Assembly (NCBI RefSeq): GCF_022701195.1
Contig: NZ_CP078089.1
Location: forward strand, 806,001-870,000
Length of the DNA stretch: 64,000 nt
From: Allobaculum mucilyticum
Lineage (GTDB): Bacteria; Bacillota_I; Bacilli_A; Erysipelotrichales; Erysipelotrichaceae
Direction of reading: 5' to 3'
Shown here: positions 43,087 to 53,082 of the stretch, piece by piece
How positions within the stretch are numbered: the stretch's first letter is position 1
Layout of the letters: each line of letters starts with the position of its first letter
The notes under the pieces: generated by a model
Database searches by the model: none
The model's input: only the letters and a program-made list of their open reading frames with translations
Told to the model about the DNA's origin: nothing
Made by a program: the position numbers and the translations under genes

Positions 43087-44469
43087 ATGGCCTTTACTGA
43101 CCTGAGCTTCCTCTTTGTCTTCCTGCCTGTTGTCTGGTTCTGCTACCGGCTGGCTGCCAGGACAAAATTCGCCAATCTCTATATCCTGATCGCCTCGCTG
43201 ATCTTCTATGCCTGGGGCGGTCTGACATCTCTGGCCGTTCTGGTTCTGATCCTGCTGTGGAACTATATGAGCGCAAAGCTGATCTCTTCACAGGAAGATG
43301 AGTCAAAGCGCAGACAGATTCTGTATCTTGCGGTGGGCGTGGATCTGTTTGTCCTGTTTTTCTACCGCTATCTTGGTGTGTGGTTTGGCTTTGCCCTTCC
43401 CTCGCTTTCCAGACTTCCGGGCCTGATGCCTGCCGGTCTTTCGTTCTATCTGTTCTCATGCCTGTCCTGCATCTTTGATGTCTATCGTGAGAAGGCACAA
43501 GCACCGGATTCACTGATCGATTTTGGCGTCTATGCAGCCTTCTTTGGCCGCGTCAACATGGGACCGATTGCCAATTACAGCACCTTCCGTCCTCAGCTGG
43601 CTGAACATAAGTTAAGCCGCCAGAAAACGCAGGCGGGCATGCTCCTGTTTTTGCAGGGTCTGTTTCGCAAAGTCATTCTTGCGGATAACTTCGCACTTCT
43701 CTACAGTGCATTAGCCGGAAATACATCCTGGATTGGAAACCTGCTCTTTGGATTTGCGTACTTCTTCCAGCTCTACTTTGACTTCTCGGGCTATTCGAGA
43801 ATGGCACGCGGTACCGCTTCTCTGTTCGGCTTTACGATCGATCCAAACTTCGATCTGCCTTATACAGCCGATTCTGTTCAGGACTTCTGGAGAAGATGGC
43901 ATATCTCGCTGACCAGCTGGTTCCGTGAATATATCTATATCCCTCTTGGCGGCAACCGCGTCAGTCACAGCCGATGGCTGATGAACATTCTGTGCGTCTG
44001 GGTTCTGACGGGCCTGTGGCATGGAGCGACTCTTCCGTTCCTGTTCTGGGGACTGTATCAGGGATGTCTGATTCTGCTTGAACATGCCGGCAACAGACAA
44101 TGGCTCAAGCGGATGCCTGGCTGGCTGCGCCATGTCTATCTGATTATTACGCAACTGATTGGCTGGACATTCTTCTCCAACAGCTCGCTTATTTCCGGTC
44201 TTTCGCAGATCGGACGCTACTTCCTGATCGGTATTACATCCTTTGCGGATTCCGCCGCGCTCTTTGCTCTTCTGAATTCGCTGGTTCTGCTCATCGTCGC
44301 GATTATTGTTGCAAGCGGCTTCTCGAAGACGCTTGCCCTTCTTCTTAAAGCAAAAACCAGCAGCAGCTACGGCAAGTTTGCGACAGCCGGCTGGGTTGTC
44401 ATCTTTGCCATCTGTGTTTCCTTCATCGTCAGCGCAAGCGCGCAGACGTTCCTGTATGCGGTGTTCTAG
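43087..44469 (+). CDS. MBOAT-family O-acyltransferase
   Basis: MBOAT enzymes of the AlgI/DltB type pass acyl groups across the membrane to extracellular sugars. The 460-residue protein has about ten hydrophobic segments. The family motif FWRRWHISLTSWFREYIYIP and the catalytic His in VLTGLWHGATLPFLFWG are present, as is FQLYFDFSGYSRMARG. An AAAGGAG site lies in the preceding gene, with tight coupling. It works with the SGNH and DHHW partners in this cassette. The donor acyl group, most likely acetyl, is inferred. Confidence 0.94.
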   Translation: MAFTDLSFLFVFLPVVWFCYRLAARTKFANLYILIASLIFYAWGGLTSLAVLVLILLWNYMSAKLISSQEDESKRRQILYLAVGVDLFVLFFYRYLGVWFGFALPSLSRLPGLMPAGLSFYLFSCLSCIFDVYREKAQAPDSLIDFGVYAAFFGRVNMGPIANYSTFRPQLAEHKLSRQKTQAGMLLFLQGLFRKVILADNFALLYSALAGNTSWIGNLLFGFAYFFQLYFDFSGYSRMARGTASLFGFTIDPNFDLPYTADSVQDFWRRWHISLTSWFREYIYIPLGGNRVSHSRWLMNILCVWVLTGLWHGATLPFLFWGLYQGCLILLEHAGNRQWLKRMPGWLRHVYLIITQLIGWTFFSNSSLISGLSQIGRYFLIGITSFADSAALFALLNSLVLLIVAIIVASGFSKTLALLLKAKTSSSYGKFATAGWVVIFAICVSFIVSASAQTFLYAVF

Positions 44470-44484
44470 AAAGGGGGATGAAGT

Positions 44485-45753
44485 ATGAAGAAAAAACTGA
44501 AAGGCAATCCCTGGCTGGTTCCGACGATGAGCTGGATTCTGGCCGGCATGATGCTTCTGTCTCTGCTTCTGCCCGATCAGAGCTTCTCGCAGACGGAAAA
44601 CCGTCCGCTTGCCCGTTCGGCTGACTTCACCTGGAAGTCGATGGAAACCGGCAAAACAGGAAAAGACCTGAACGCCTGGTTCTCCGACCAGATTCCCGGA
44701 CGGAACCTCTTCTTCCATGCCGATTACCTGATCCGCAAAATGAGCGGACAGAAAGAAATCAAAGGCGTGTATCTGGGAAGAGATGCGCTTCTCTCCGATC
44801 CGGAAAAGCCGGCCGGCGATACGGTTACTGAAAACGTGAATGCCATTAATACATTCGCTTCGCAAAGCGGCATGACCTGTTATGTACTCGTTGTCCCTGG
44901 CGCTGCATCCATTCAGAGCGACAGACTTCCATTCGAAGCCCCCGCAGAAGATGTAAATCCTGTGCTTGATACCATCGGCAGTACCCTTTCACCGGCCGTC
45001 GGTGTAGATGTCCGTCAGTCTTTAGGCGAACATGCTTCGGAGTATATCTTCTATAAAACTGACCACCACTGGACATCTCTTGGTGCCGGCTATGCCGCAA
45101 AAACACTGCTTGCCGCCATGGGCATTGATCTGAGTCTGGACGATTTTGACCGGATGCCGGTATCCCACAGCTTTGAAGGTACACTGGCTTCCAAAACTGG
45201 ATCCCTGTTTCTGGATGATGAGATTGAACTGGCCGTCGCTAAAAACAATCCGAACTACATCGTCACATGGGCGGATGGCAGCAAGACATCAAGCATCTAC
45301 CATAAAGATGCACTGAAAACCAAAGACCAGTATCAGGTCTTTCTCTCCAGCAACCAGTCCGTTGTCCGCATTGAAACCGATGCCGATACAGACCGCACGC
45401 TGCTGCTGTTTAAGGACTCCTATGCCAACAGCGTAATCCAGTATCTGCTTTCCTGCTTCTCTTCTATCACAGTCGTCGATCCGCGCTATTACTATGAAAA
45501 CCTGGATATGACACTTGGAAGCGATCTGTTCACCGACTGTGTCTTCCTGTATTCCTACGATACGTTTGTTACTGGTTCTTCCCTGCACGATGTCCTGGAC
45601 GGCTGGAATACAGAACATGCCCCTGAACAGGCTCAGCCTGAAGCAGAGGCAGAAACTCAGCCTGCAGAAGAAACACAGCCGGAAACTGAAGCACAGACCG
45701 ATCCTCAAACAGAAGATCAGCCAGCGCAGGATCAGGAAAATCCTGAAGCGTAA
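44485..45753 (+). CDS. DHHW-family protein (AlgJ/AlgX-like)
   Basis: The 422-residue protein has a signal anchor (LVPTMSWILAGMMLLSLLLP) and a domain resembling the SGNH-related AlgJ/AlgX fold, with the catalytic pair in KTDHHWTSLG (193-196) and LLFKDSYANSVI as the Ser-containing block. These proteins complete polysaccharide O-acetylation on the extracellular side. The last 50 residues are an acidic, Pro/Gln/Glu-rich tail of imperfect repeats (TQPAEETQPETEAQTDPQTE). It starts 15 bases after the MBOAT gene and ends the cassette, followed by a terminator. Confidence 0.9.
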   Translation: MKKKLKGNPWLVPTMSWILAGMMLLSLLLPDQSFSQTENRPLARSADFTWKSMETGKTGKDLNAWFSDQIPGRNLFFHADYLIRKMSGQKEIKGVYLGRDALLSDPEKPAGDTVTENVNAINTFASQSGMTCYVLVVPGAASIQSDRLPFEAPAEDVNPVLDTIGSTLSPAVGVDVRQSLGEHASEYIFYKTDHHWTSLGAGYAAKTLLAAMGIDLSLDDFDRMPVSHSFEGTLASKTGSLFLDDEIELAVAKNNPNYIVTWADGSKTSSIYHKDALKTKDQYQVFLSSNQSVVRIETDADTDRTLLLFKDSYANSVIQYLLSCFSSITVVDPRYYYENLDMTLGSDLFTDCVFLYSYDTFVTGSSLHDVLDGWNTEHAPEQAQPEAEAETQPAEETQPETEAQTDPQTEDQPAQDQENPEA

Positions 45754-45847
45754 ATCATTTCAGCATTAAAAACCTGTCTGTTCTTAAAGAGACACATACT
45801 CCTGTACCCTGCACCAGGACAGCCAGCAAATCACCCTTCATAAAGAC

Positions 45848-45896
45848 AGCTCCCGTAAGCCATTCACCGTTTGACGAATGCCTGGCGGGAGCTTTT
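45848..45896 (+). terminator. Terminator of the acylation cassette
   Basis: AGCTCCCG pairs with CGGGAGCT, with an inner CATTC/GAATG pairing, followed by TTTT. It ends five bases before the IS copy 3 target duplication. Confidence 0.78.
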
Positions 45897-45909
45897 CTAA
45901 GCTTTACCC

Positions 45910-47559
45910 CAATGTCATTAAGTTAAGGAGGGATAAAAATCGTATACCCTGTTCATGAGCGTTGTCATTTCTTATATTTTGCGTCTCAGGCATGACGAAA
46001 AGGATGATTTTCTACCTGTTGAAAAAATCATCCTGATGACTTTTCGGTTTTCAAATCTGTCACTTCTTCTTTCTGGTATCAGCTCTTCCTTCTCTGATCG
46101 GAGATATCCTGGCCAGAAGAAGATCTTCCAGTGTACTCAAGCTGATTCTGGCTTTTTTGAACAGCCACTGTTGAATCGTTTTGATGATGAATCCGAAATC
46201 TGCCTTCTGCTTGTGCTTTTTGGCCTGAGCGATGCGCTTCTGGTGCTGACGAGATCTTTCTACCTTGTTGCGCAAACGGGAACAAAGATTGTAGAGAGTC
46301 ATTTTGGCATAGATCTCTGCCTGGACCAGATCAAGCTTCCTTGAATGAGTCCATTCAAGATCGGTGTTTCGTTTCAGTCCCCTGAAGCCGACTTCAACCT
46401 GCCAGCGCAGACGGTAGATCTGCTTGATGTCCTCGGTCCCAAACTCAGCTTCCGACAGATTGGTGCAGACGGTAATGAATGATTCATTCCCTTCGCAGGC
46501 AGCTTTGAACCTCACAACCCTGATATTTAAAGGGAGTTCAGTCGTTTGACCGTCAAATTCAGGCTGCTTCCTGTACGAAGAGATGTACTTATAGACATCC
46601 CAATGGTCTTTGACATGCCTGTTGTTTTTACTGGTCAGAATCACATTGAAAGGAATGTCATACTCTTCTGACTCGGGAGTCTTATAGTACTTGAGAATGC
46701 TTGTAGATGATGTCTCGTCTTTGATACGTATGACAAAAGGGACATGTTCCTTCTGCAGGCGATAGAAAGACATAAGAGCTTCGTATCCCCGATCAGCGAT
46801 GAAGATGGCTTTCTGAAATGAAGAACGCTGAGCGAGTTCAAGAAGAGCTGAATCTTCATTCTTCTCAGAGCCGGGTTGAAGCAGCGCGTCAGTAAAGACG
46901 GAGTTGAGGGCGTCGAATTCGGCATTCAAATGAACAAAGTGCCTCTTCTTGCCTTTTTTAGAAGCGCCATAGGTGATGTCATTGTCCTGTTCAGGAAGAA
47001 CTTGAATCTCGCTTCCATCTACAGCGAGGAGGCGATAACCCTTGAAGGTTTTAACATCAGAGCTGGAAGTTGCCTTGTTAAACCGATTGAAGACGTTTTT
47101 ATAAAGTGAAGAGTTGATTTTGGAACGGGCCTGAGACACAGCAGAGGCTGAAACAGATGATCCGCCCTTAAACAGGATCCAGGGAAAGGAAGCAGCGAGG
47201 GATTCCTCTGTCAGCTGAAACGGAAGAAGGACAAGCTCATGCAGGTCAATCTGCCGCTTACGGGTGAAGGCGGACTGAGAAGTAAAATTGGCAGGGTTCG
47301 CCGTTTCTGAGCTGATGATATTGAGGAAGGTGTTTCTGAAGAAAGAACATTCTTTGGCGATAGCAGTCATAGGGAAAACTCCTTTAAGTTCTCCCCATCG
47401 GCTGCGAAGCAGCCGCGCGGCGGCAGAAATTTGTCAATAGATTTTTAGAAAAAAGTGAAAAAACTCGAATCATTCGAGATTTGACTTGAAGAGTAGAAAA
47501 AAGACCACATCACTGCTTAACGCTGATGTGGTCTGAGAAATCTTAACTTAATGACATTG
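45910..47559 (-). mobile_element. IS4-family insertion sequence, copy 3
   Basis: This is another 1650-base copy with the same terminal repeats. The target duplication is nine bases, GCTTTACCC (45901-45909 and 47560-47568), one shorter than at the other two copies. The element lies between two terminators (45848-45896 and 47571-47638), with none of its neighbours interrupted. All three copies have the same orientation. Confidence 0.96.
46060..47370 (-). CDS. IS4-family DDE transposase (copy 3)
   Basis: Identical at the protein level to the transposases at 3277-4587 and 34968-36278. The gene is intact. Tandem terminators lie upstream at 47458-47533. Confidence 0.96.
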   Translation of the reverse strand: MTAIAKECSFFRNTFLNIISSETANPANFTSQSAFTRKRQIDLHELVLLPFQLTEESLAASFPWILFKGGSSVSASAVSQARSKINSSLYKNVFNRFNKATSSSDVKTFKGYRLLAVDGSEIQVLPEQDNDITYGASKKGKKRHFVHLNAEFDALNSVFTDALLQPGSEKNEDSALLELAQRSSFQKAIFIADRGYEALMSFYRLQKEHVPFVIRIKDETSSTSILKYYKTPESEEYDIPFNVILTSKNNRHVKDHWDVYKYISSYRKQPEFDGQTTELPLNIRVVRFKAACEGNESFITVCTNLSEAEFGTEDIKQIYRLRWQVEVGFRGLKRNTDLEWTHSRKLDLVQAEIYAKMTLYNLCSRLRNKVERSRQHQKRIAQAKKHKQKADFGFIIKTIQQWLFKKARISLSTLEDLLLARISPIREGRADTRKKK

Positions 47560-47570
47560 GCTTTACCCAG

Positions 47571-47638
47571 AGAAAAGGAGCTGGCCGGTCCAGTCAGAGT
47601 CCACGATGATTTCTGATTGGAACGTCAGCTCCTTTTGT
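47571..47638 (-). terminator. Terminator after the CAP/Ig surface protein gene
   Basis: On the minus strand AAAAGGAGCTG pairs with CAGCTCCTTTT across a long loop. The T-run is part of the stem. Confidence 0.7.
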
Positions 47639-47684
47639 GATGAATTTCTGATAAGTAAAGAATGGTACGGGTGATTGTCTGTGC

Positions 47685-50600
47685 TTACTGCTTTACTGCA
47701 ACGCCATACCAGCCGATGCCTTCATCGTTCCAGCCAATGGAAACCAGATAGTTTTTCTCGTTTTCAGAAACGGTGTAATGATGAGAACCAGCTCCTTTGG
47801 CGTTCGGGTTGTACAGGCGGAGCAGTTTCTGGCCATGAGCATCGTCGGAATACCAGCCGATGCCTTCGTCATTCCAGCCATGCTCTTCAGGTATTCATAT
47901 TCTTTCTGGTCCGGTGTGTAGTGGTGATCGCCGGCATTGGGGTTATACAGGCGATATACCGGAGTACTCGAATGAACCGGAGCAGTCCAGGCGACGCCTT
48001 CGCTGTTCCAGCCGATGCTATCCAGATAGTCACGTTCCTTTGCGGATGCGGTGTAGAAGTGTTCACCGGAATTTGGATTGTAAAGACGGTACATTACAGC
48101 TGTCTGAACTTTTCCAGCATCATCATCTTTATCGTCTCCGGGCTTCTGGCCATCATCCGGCTTATTGCCATCATCCGGCTTATTGCCGTCATCAGGTTTG
48201 TTACCCTGATCCGGGTTGCTGCCTTCTGCATCAAGGACAAGACTGATCTGACGCGTTCCCTGATAGTTGTTCATGCCGCTCAGCTCAATCACTGCCTGAC
48301 GGGTCTCTGTATTAAAGGAGATCACTTTTGCCGATCCGTTTTCCTGAGATGCCGGTTTACCGGTCTCTTTTACGATAACCTGCAAACTGTTCTGCAGATC
48401 TTCTGCGGTACGAACGGCCTTCGGATTAGCAACAGTCACATCAAGCTGGTCTACGGAAGCAGGTACAATCCGGAACGTTAAGGTCCTGCTTCCGATGTAC
48501 TTGCCCATTCCGTTGATGCTTACAGTTGCCGTGCCTGCATCTGCATTGGCAGCGTAAACAACGTTATAATCTACTCCCTCCTGCATGACACTGTTTTCAG
48601 GGTTGAGCAGAGTTACAGACGGTGTAATCGGCTTGCCGCAGTATGTCTGATCTGGAATGCCAGAATACGAAGTGAATGATATGAAATACCGGCCAAAAGT
48701 CATTCTGTGAATTTCTCCGGTATAGTTGCCTGTTCCGCGAATCGTCAGACGGTAGGTTTCGCGCGGGCAGGAACCATCTGTCCAGTCAGCCCAGTCGACA
48801 GTATAGTCAGCGTTTTCCTGGAGCATGCGGCCATCCAGAGTGACAGGAACGCCATGCTGCTTCATTTCTTCAAGCGTGCCGACAAAACCGTCATCGACTG
48901 TATTTGCCTCATTCAAAGACTTCGGGCTGATTGTAAAGTTCCGGATAATCTGGCCTTTGTATTCGCCGATGCCGGTAATGGTTACGGATGCGGTTCCTGC
49001 ATTAATGTTATCCGCATAGCTGAGGACATAGTCTTTGCCTTCTGTAAGCGTACGTCCTTTATACTGGATCGTCGGGTTCTGCCGGATTTCACCGCCTGTG
49101 TATTCCTGGCCATAGATTCCCGAGATCTCAGCATCCGTCAGCCATTTTTCATTTCGAGTCCGGCGCGTGATCGTACCGGTATAGTTACCGGTACCTTTGA
49201 TATTCAGCTGGAAAATCCGGTCGGCTTCATCAGACTCTGGAGCTTCGCTCCATTCAAAGGTGTAATCCTGCCCTTCGACAAGCTCTTTTCCATCACAGAT
49301 GACTGTGGGTCTTGTCAAGCGCAGATCATCCAGGCTTTCGGCATGATCCGGAAGTCCGGTTACGGATGATCCGGAAAGGTTCTTTGGCTCAATCGTAAAG
49401 GTTCTGCTGATGGAACCGGAGTAGCGGCCTTTTCCCTGCACTGTAACGGTTGCGGTACCGGCGTTTAAATTGTCTGTGTAACTGAGCTGATAGTCTGTGT
49501 TCTCTGCCAGTTCATGACCGTCATTATAGACACTCACCGTCGGACAGACAGGTTCTCCGGTGTAGACCTGATCCTCGACCTGAACCACTGCATTTACCAT
49601 CGATGTTGGACCGTCGATGACGCGCTCGATTTCACCGGTATAGTTTCCAATTCCTGTCAGCGTCAGCTGGAAGGTATCCATGATTCCCTGAGAATCTGTC
49701 ATTTTCAGCCAGGTGACGTCATAATCTTTTCCTCTGACAAGTGCATGGCCATCACAGCTGACATTTAAAGAGAGACCTTTCAGTTCATCCGTATCATGCG
49801 CATACTCAGGAAGGCCGGCGACCTGTGCCTGCGAGATGGATGCTCGGCGGATCGTAAAGGTTTTCTGGATCGTTCCAGAGTATTTGCCGGTTCCGGTTGC
49901 AGTTACGACTGCAGTTCCGGCATCTGTATTGTTCGAATAGGCAACCTCGTAATCCTGACCTTCAACCAGGCTCTTTCCATTGAGAATCACGCTGATCCGC
50001 GGCGTATGCGCCGAAGAATCATAGGTGCATTCGGGGATATCCGCAATTACTGCATTAGAGAAGACAGGAGCATCCGGCAGCGAATTGATATAGTTCTGCA
50101 GAAGCGTTCTGTACTGTGCGACTGTATAGCTCTGCGAGGGGGCTTGGCTGTAGTTCAGAAAGTTCTGCACAGCAGTTCCCTGATCAAAGCCCCAGTACAT
50201 CTGATGAGACACGTAAGCCGCACCGGAATAACTGTAGCTGTCGATCAGGCTTTTATAGTGGCCGTAATCCTGATCGGAGAGATCTGCACCTGGCGTGCTT
50301 TCATACTGTTCCTTTTCGTAGTAATACCATCCGTCAAACGAGTTTCTTGGAATGATCTGTGTTCCATGACCGGTATACTCCATATCCGGACTTCCATAAT
50401 TGTCCAGGTTTTCTGCCCAGTTTTTCCATCCTGCTGGTTTGGCAACCCAGTCATGCGGTGCATGAGCATACACATCATTGGTATGCATCTGGTAATACGA
50501 CCAGTTGGCTCTGACCTGTGAATGAGCCATCAGAGCATCTGTGACTCTGTATTCACTCTTTCCGATCGAGCGCCGAATGGCATTTGCGTCTTCAATAATA

Positions 50601-50983
50601 TCGAGCGACTTGAGCATGTTCTGCAGATTCGTCGCATCATGTTCATCACCAAAATGCGTATAGGTCGTCTGTGAATTCAGAATATTTACCGCTTCAGTGG
50701 CGTTTCGTGAAGCAAAAAATCCTTTTGATCCTTCTGCATAGGTGTGACTCGTCTGCGCTTTTGGAAGACGGGATTCATCACTGCCCTGTAGAGCCTGCCC
50801 TTTGACTGCTGATCTGTCCGTCTTCGCACTGACAGCTGGAATCATGGTTTTCTGCTCTGATTCTGTTTATGCTGAGCCTGTGCTTTCCGGGGTATCTGTG
50901 CTGTTCATTCCATACACTGAGCAGGGAGTGACCAGCATAGAAAGCGAGAAGAGCACAGACAGGAGTTTTCTGCTGTTCTTCAT
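47685..50983 (-). pseudogene. Damaged CAP-domain/Ig-repeat surface protein gene
   Basis: This gene once encoded a secreted protein of about 1,100 residues. It starts at 50983 with an AGAAAGGA site and a signal peptide (MKNSRKLLSVLFSLSMLVTP), but a TAA at 50867-50869 ends the frame after 38 codons. The same frame then runs on for 1,050 residues. That part has a CAP-like domain (WAENLDNYGS, YVSHQMYWGFD), then about four alternating pairs of two Ig-like repeat types with GTATVTVQGKGRYSG and FQLNIKGTGNYTG as typical segments. A KPDDGN-repeat linker and C-terminal YRLYNPN repeats follow. Near 47878-47883 one base is missing (ATGGCTGG, expected ATGGGCTGG). Shifting the frame there restores GWNDEGIGWYS and two further repeats to a TAA at 47685. 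Two lesions make full-length product unlikely; the intact frame could still make an internally started form without a signal peptide. Confidence 0.85.
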
Positions 50984-51215
50984 TGTCTGTCCTTTCTATT
51001 GTTCTCTTTTTCTTTTCTGATCCGATTGTGGAATCTGTATAAGACTTCGGAAATAACATTTTCCGCTATTTTTAACTGGCAATCCTTATCGTTTTAAACA
51101 TTTGTTTTATTGCTTTTAGCAATTATATGATTTATTCCAATTTCTAATTATCTATCCACTAATACGTTTTCATCTCTATGCTCCAATGCAGTTATTTTCG
51201 GATCACAGTTTTATT
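50984..51215. other. AT-rich spacer
   Basis: Strongly AT-rich compared with the surroundings, particularly 51050-51180. It presumably held the promoter of the surface protein gene. I see no gene. Confidence 0.5.
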
Positions 51216-52256
51216 TCAGCGATCTGTCGATTCTCTGTCTGCTGCCTGATCCAGCGGCAGAATGATCCCTTTCGAAGACAGCAGGCAGCAGCAGTCTGGC
51301 CGGATCGTTTGTTTTGAAATGAGTTCTGTATTGTGTGATGTAAAGATGCACTGTACCGTTGGGTAATTCGTCTTCATGTAATTAAATAGCTTTTAAGAGA
51401 GTTTGTAATTATAAAAAGCATCAAATTCATCCAGATACAGGAAAGAAGCATGACTCATGGTTGTATACAGCCGCGCATACAGATCAGCCAAAGCTCTGAT
51501 TCCGCTGGAGGCATTTTCATAAAACAGGATGGGTGTTTCCAGATCGAAATACAGTTTCTGACTGCGATCGAGTCCCTGGTGCAGACGGAGTCTGTAATCG
51601 TAACCCATGACGTTTAAAAATCTTTCCAGTCCGGTTTTGAAATCCTGATTCAGTATTGCTGGATGGACTGCAGAAAGACCGACCTGTGTGCTGAACGCAT
51701 CAGTTCTATTAATACAGTGCATTCCATCAACAAAATGCATTAGCTCAGCAATCAGCGGAAGATCAGAGTCTTTGCTGGCGTTATAGGCCCAGCGCAGCAA
51801 TGAAATCCTGTCACTGTCTTCTGATGCGGTACGATCCAGGAATCGTTCTGTTACCAGATTCTCCAGACCGATGCTTTGCAGGTTTCCCACTGTAAAGACC
51901 GGGGCAGGTTCATACGTAAGCTCATAAACCAGTACATCATCAACGATCAGCCGCTCATAGATCAGTCTCTGACTGACATCCTTTTATAGGAATACCCAAT
52001 TTTTGAAGAAGCAATAATGAATTCATAATCAAATGAAGCAGCAGGTAAATCAGAGTTCGCATTAAAGAAACGTTCTCCGGGATCACCAGGCGCTTCGCCT
52101 TTATCTCCTCGCAGAACCTGTTTAATATCCAGAATTGCTTTTCCAAGATTAGACTTTCCGGAAGCATTTTTCCCAATAATGACTGCGCTGATCGAAGGCT
52201 ATACTGACCGTGGTTTCGAAGGTTTTATAATTGGACACGGAAAACTTTGACAGCAT
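51216..52256 (-). pseudogene. AAA-family ATPase remnant
   Basis: The start at 52256 (MLSKFSVSNYKTF) follows an AGAAGGGA site. The reading frame is broken near 52185-52195, where a segment seems to be lost before the Walker A (VIIGKNASGKSNLGKAI). A single A missing from an A-run at 51982-51985 breaks it again; restoring it gives SYKKDVSQRLIYERL. The third piece holds a Walker B-like FLYLDEFDAFYNY. A TAA at 51393-51395 interrupts it, and the frame then continues (KLFNYMKTNYPTVQCIFTSH) to a TGA at 51216. This is the pattern of AAA15/AAA21-type ATPases of the abortive-infection or OLD-like group, but I cannot name the subgroup. The gene is not functional. Confidence 0.8.
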
Positions 52257-52669
52257 CGTCATCCCTTCTTTCTGATACGGCGGATCACTCCGGCCGTACC
52301 TCGATCCAGTTTCAATTTATCCTCAATTCTGGTCAGATCGAAAAAGGGCCGAAATCCTGATTGAAGAGGCCTGAACTTGATTGATGTTTACCGCCAGTAT
52401 CAGGAGTGTCCAGCCGATAGACCTGCGAATTTCCTGACCCAATATATCTGGATTCTTTCAGCGCATGTAAATATGCCCCTTAAAACCTGCAGTGCATATC
52501 AAAATCGTTCCACCTCTTCTATACTGCTTCTTAATGTTCAGTAACATCTATAGGTGTTTCTCACCGCTTTTCTGAAGCGTACGCAACACCTGGATTTCCG
52601 TCTCATACAGGCGGATAAAACTGAGACTGATACATGTCCGAACAGAGGGACAGATCGAGGAGGATAATT
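52257..52669. other. Region upstream of the damaged AAA gene
   Basis: In 413 bases I find no supported gene. Short open stretches on the plus strand are interrupted by stops and could be further remnants. The segment 52625-52669 leads into the next gene with a GGAGG site. Confidence 0.35.
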
Positions 52670-53082
52670 ATGCGTAAAGGACTGCGATATGCTGTGCTGG
52701 CTTCGGCGATCCTGCTGCTTCTGAATCTGGCTTCTCTTTTTATTGCTCCGTATTCACAATCCAGATATGATGACATCCGCCAGCTCATTTTTTTCTCTGT
52801 ATTGGCGGAGTGATAATTTTCGCAGCTTTGACAGGTTTTGTTGAATGGAACAGACGAAGAAAGCTGCGGGCTGATACCGTATACCTGTGCAATGAGATCC
52901 TCGCTCATCCAACAAATGAAGCCGTTGAGTATCTTACAGAACTGATCAGGCGCAACGGCCTTTTCGCACTGCCCGTCGAATGGGATGTAATCCGGCTTGT
53001 ACGGGCATTCGTATACGCCAGCGAAGATGTCACTCAGGATCGAAAAGATGCTCTTCTTGAACAGCTTCATCGAAGGGACTGA
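52670..53082 (+). pseudogene. Small two-span membrane protein with a poly-T frameshift
   Basis: The gene starts at 52670 after GAGGAGG with MRKGLRYAVLASAILLLLNL. The frame ends at 52814, but a run of seven T at 52788-52794 marks a slip. With eight T the frame passes to LIFFLCIGGVIIFAALTG and continues to RKDALLEQLHRRD at 53082. The repaired protein has 137 residues: two membrane spans (residues 7-26 and about 41-58) and a cytoplasmic helical domain with LCNEILAHPTNEAVEYLTEL. I do not recognise the family. The slip may be a mutation, a phase-variable switch or a sequencing error. Confidence 0.65.

Noticed and set aside
43711-44865. 384-codon minus-strand frame across the MBOAT and DHHW genes
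   Set aside because: Spans two real genes in antisense and has the composition expected from their reverse complement.
34818-47559. IS copies 2 and 3 as ends of a composite transposon carrying lysS to the acylation cassette
   Set aside because: Each copy has its own matching target duplication on both sides, which means independent insertions, and the DNA between them is ordinary chromosome with housekeeping genes.
48130-48215. Short direct repeats as a possible CRISPR array
   Set aside because: The repeats encode the KPDDGN linker of the surface protein and have no unique spacers.
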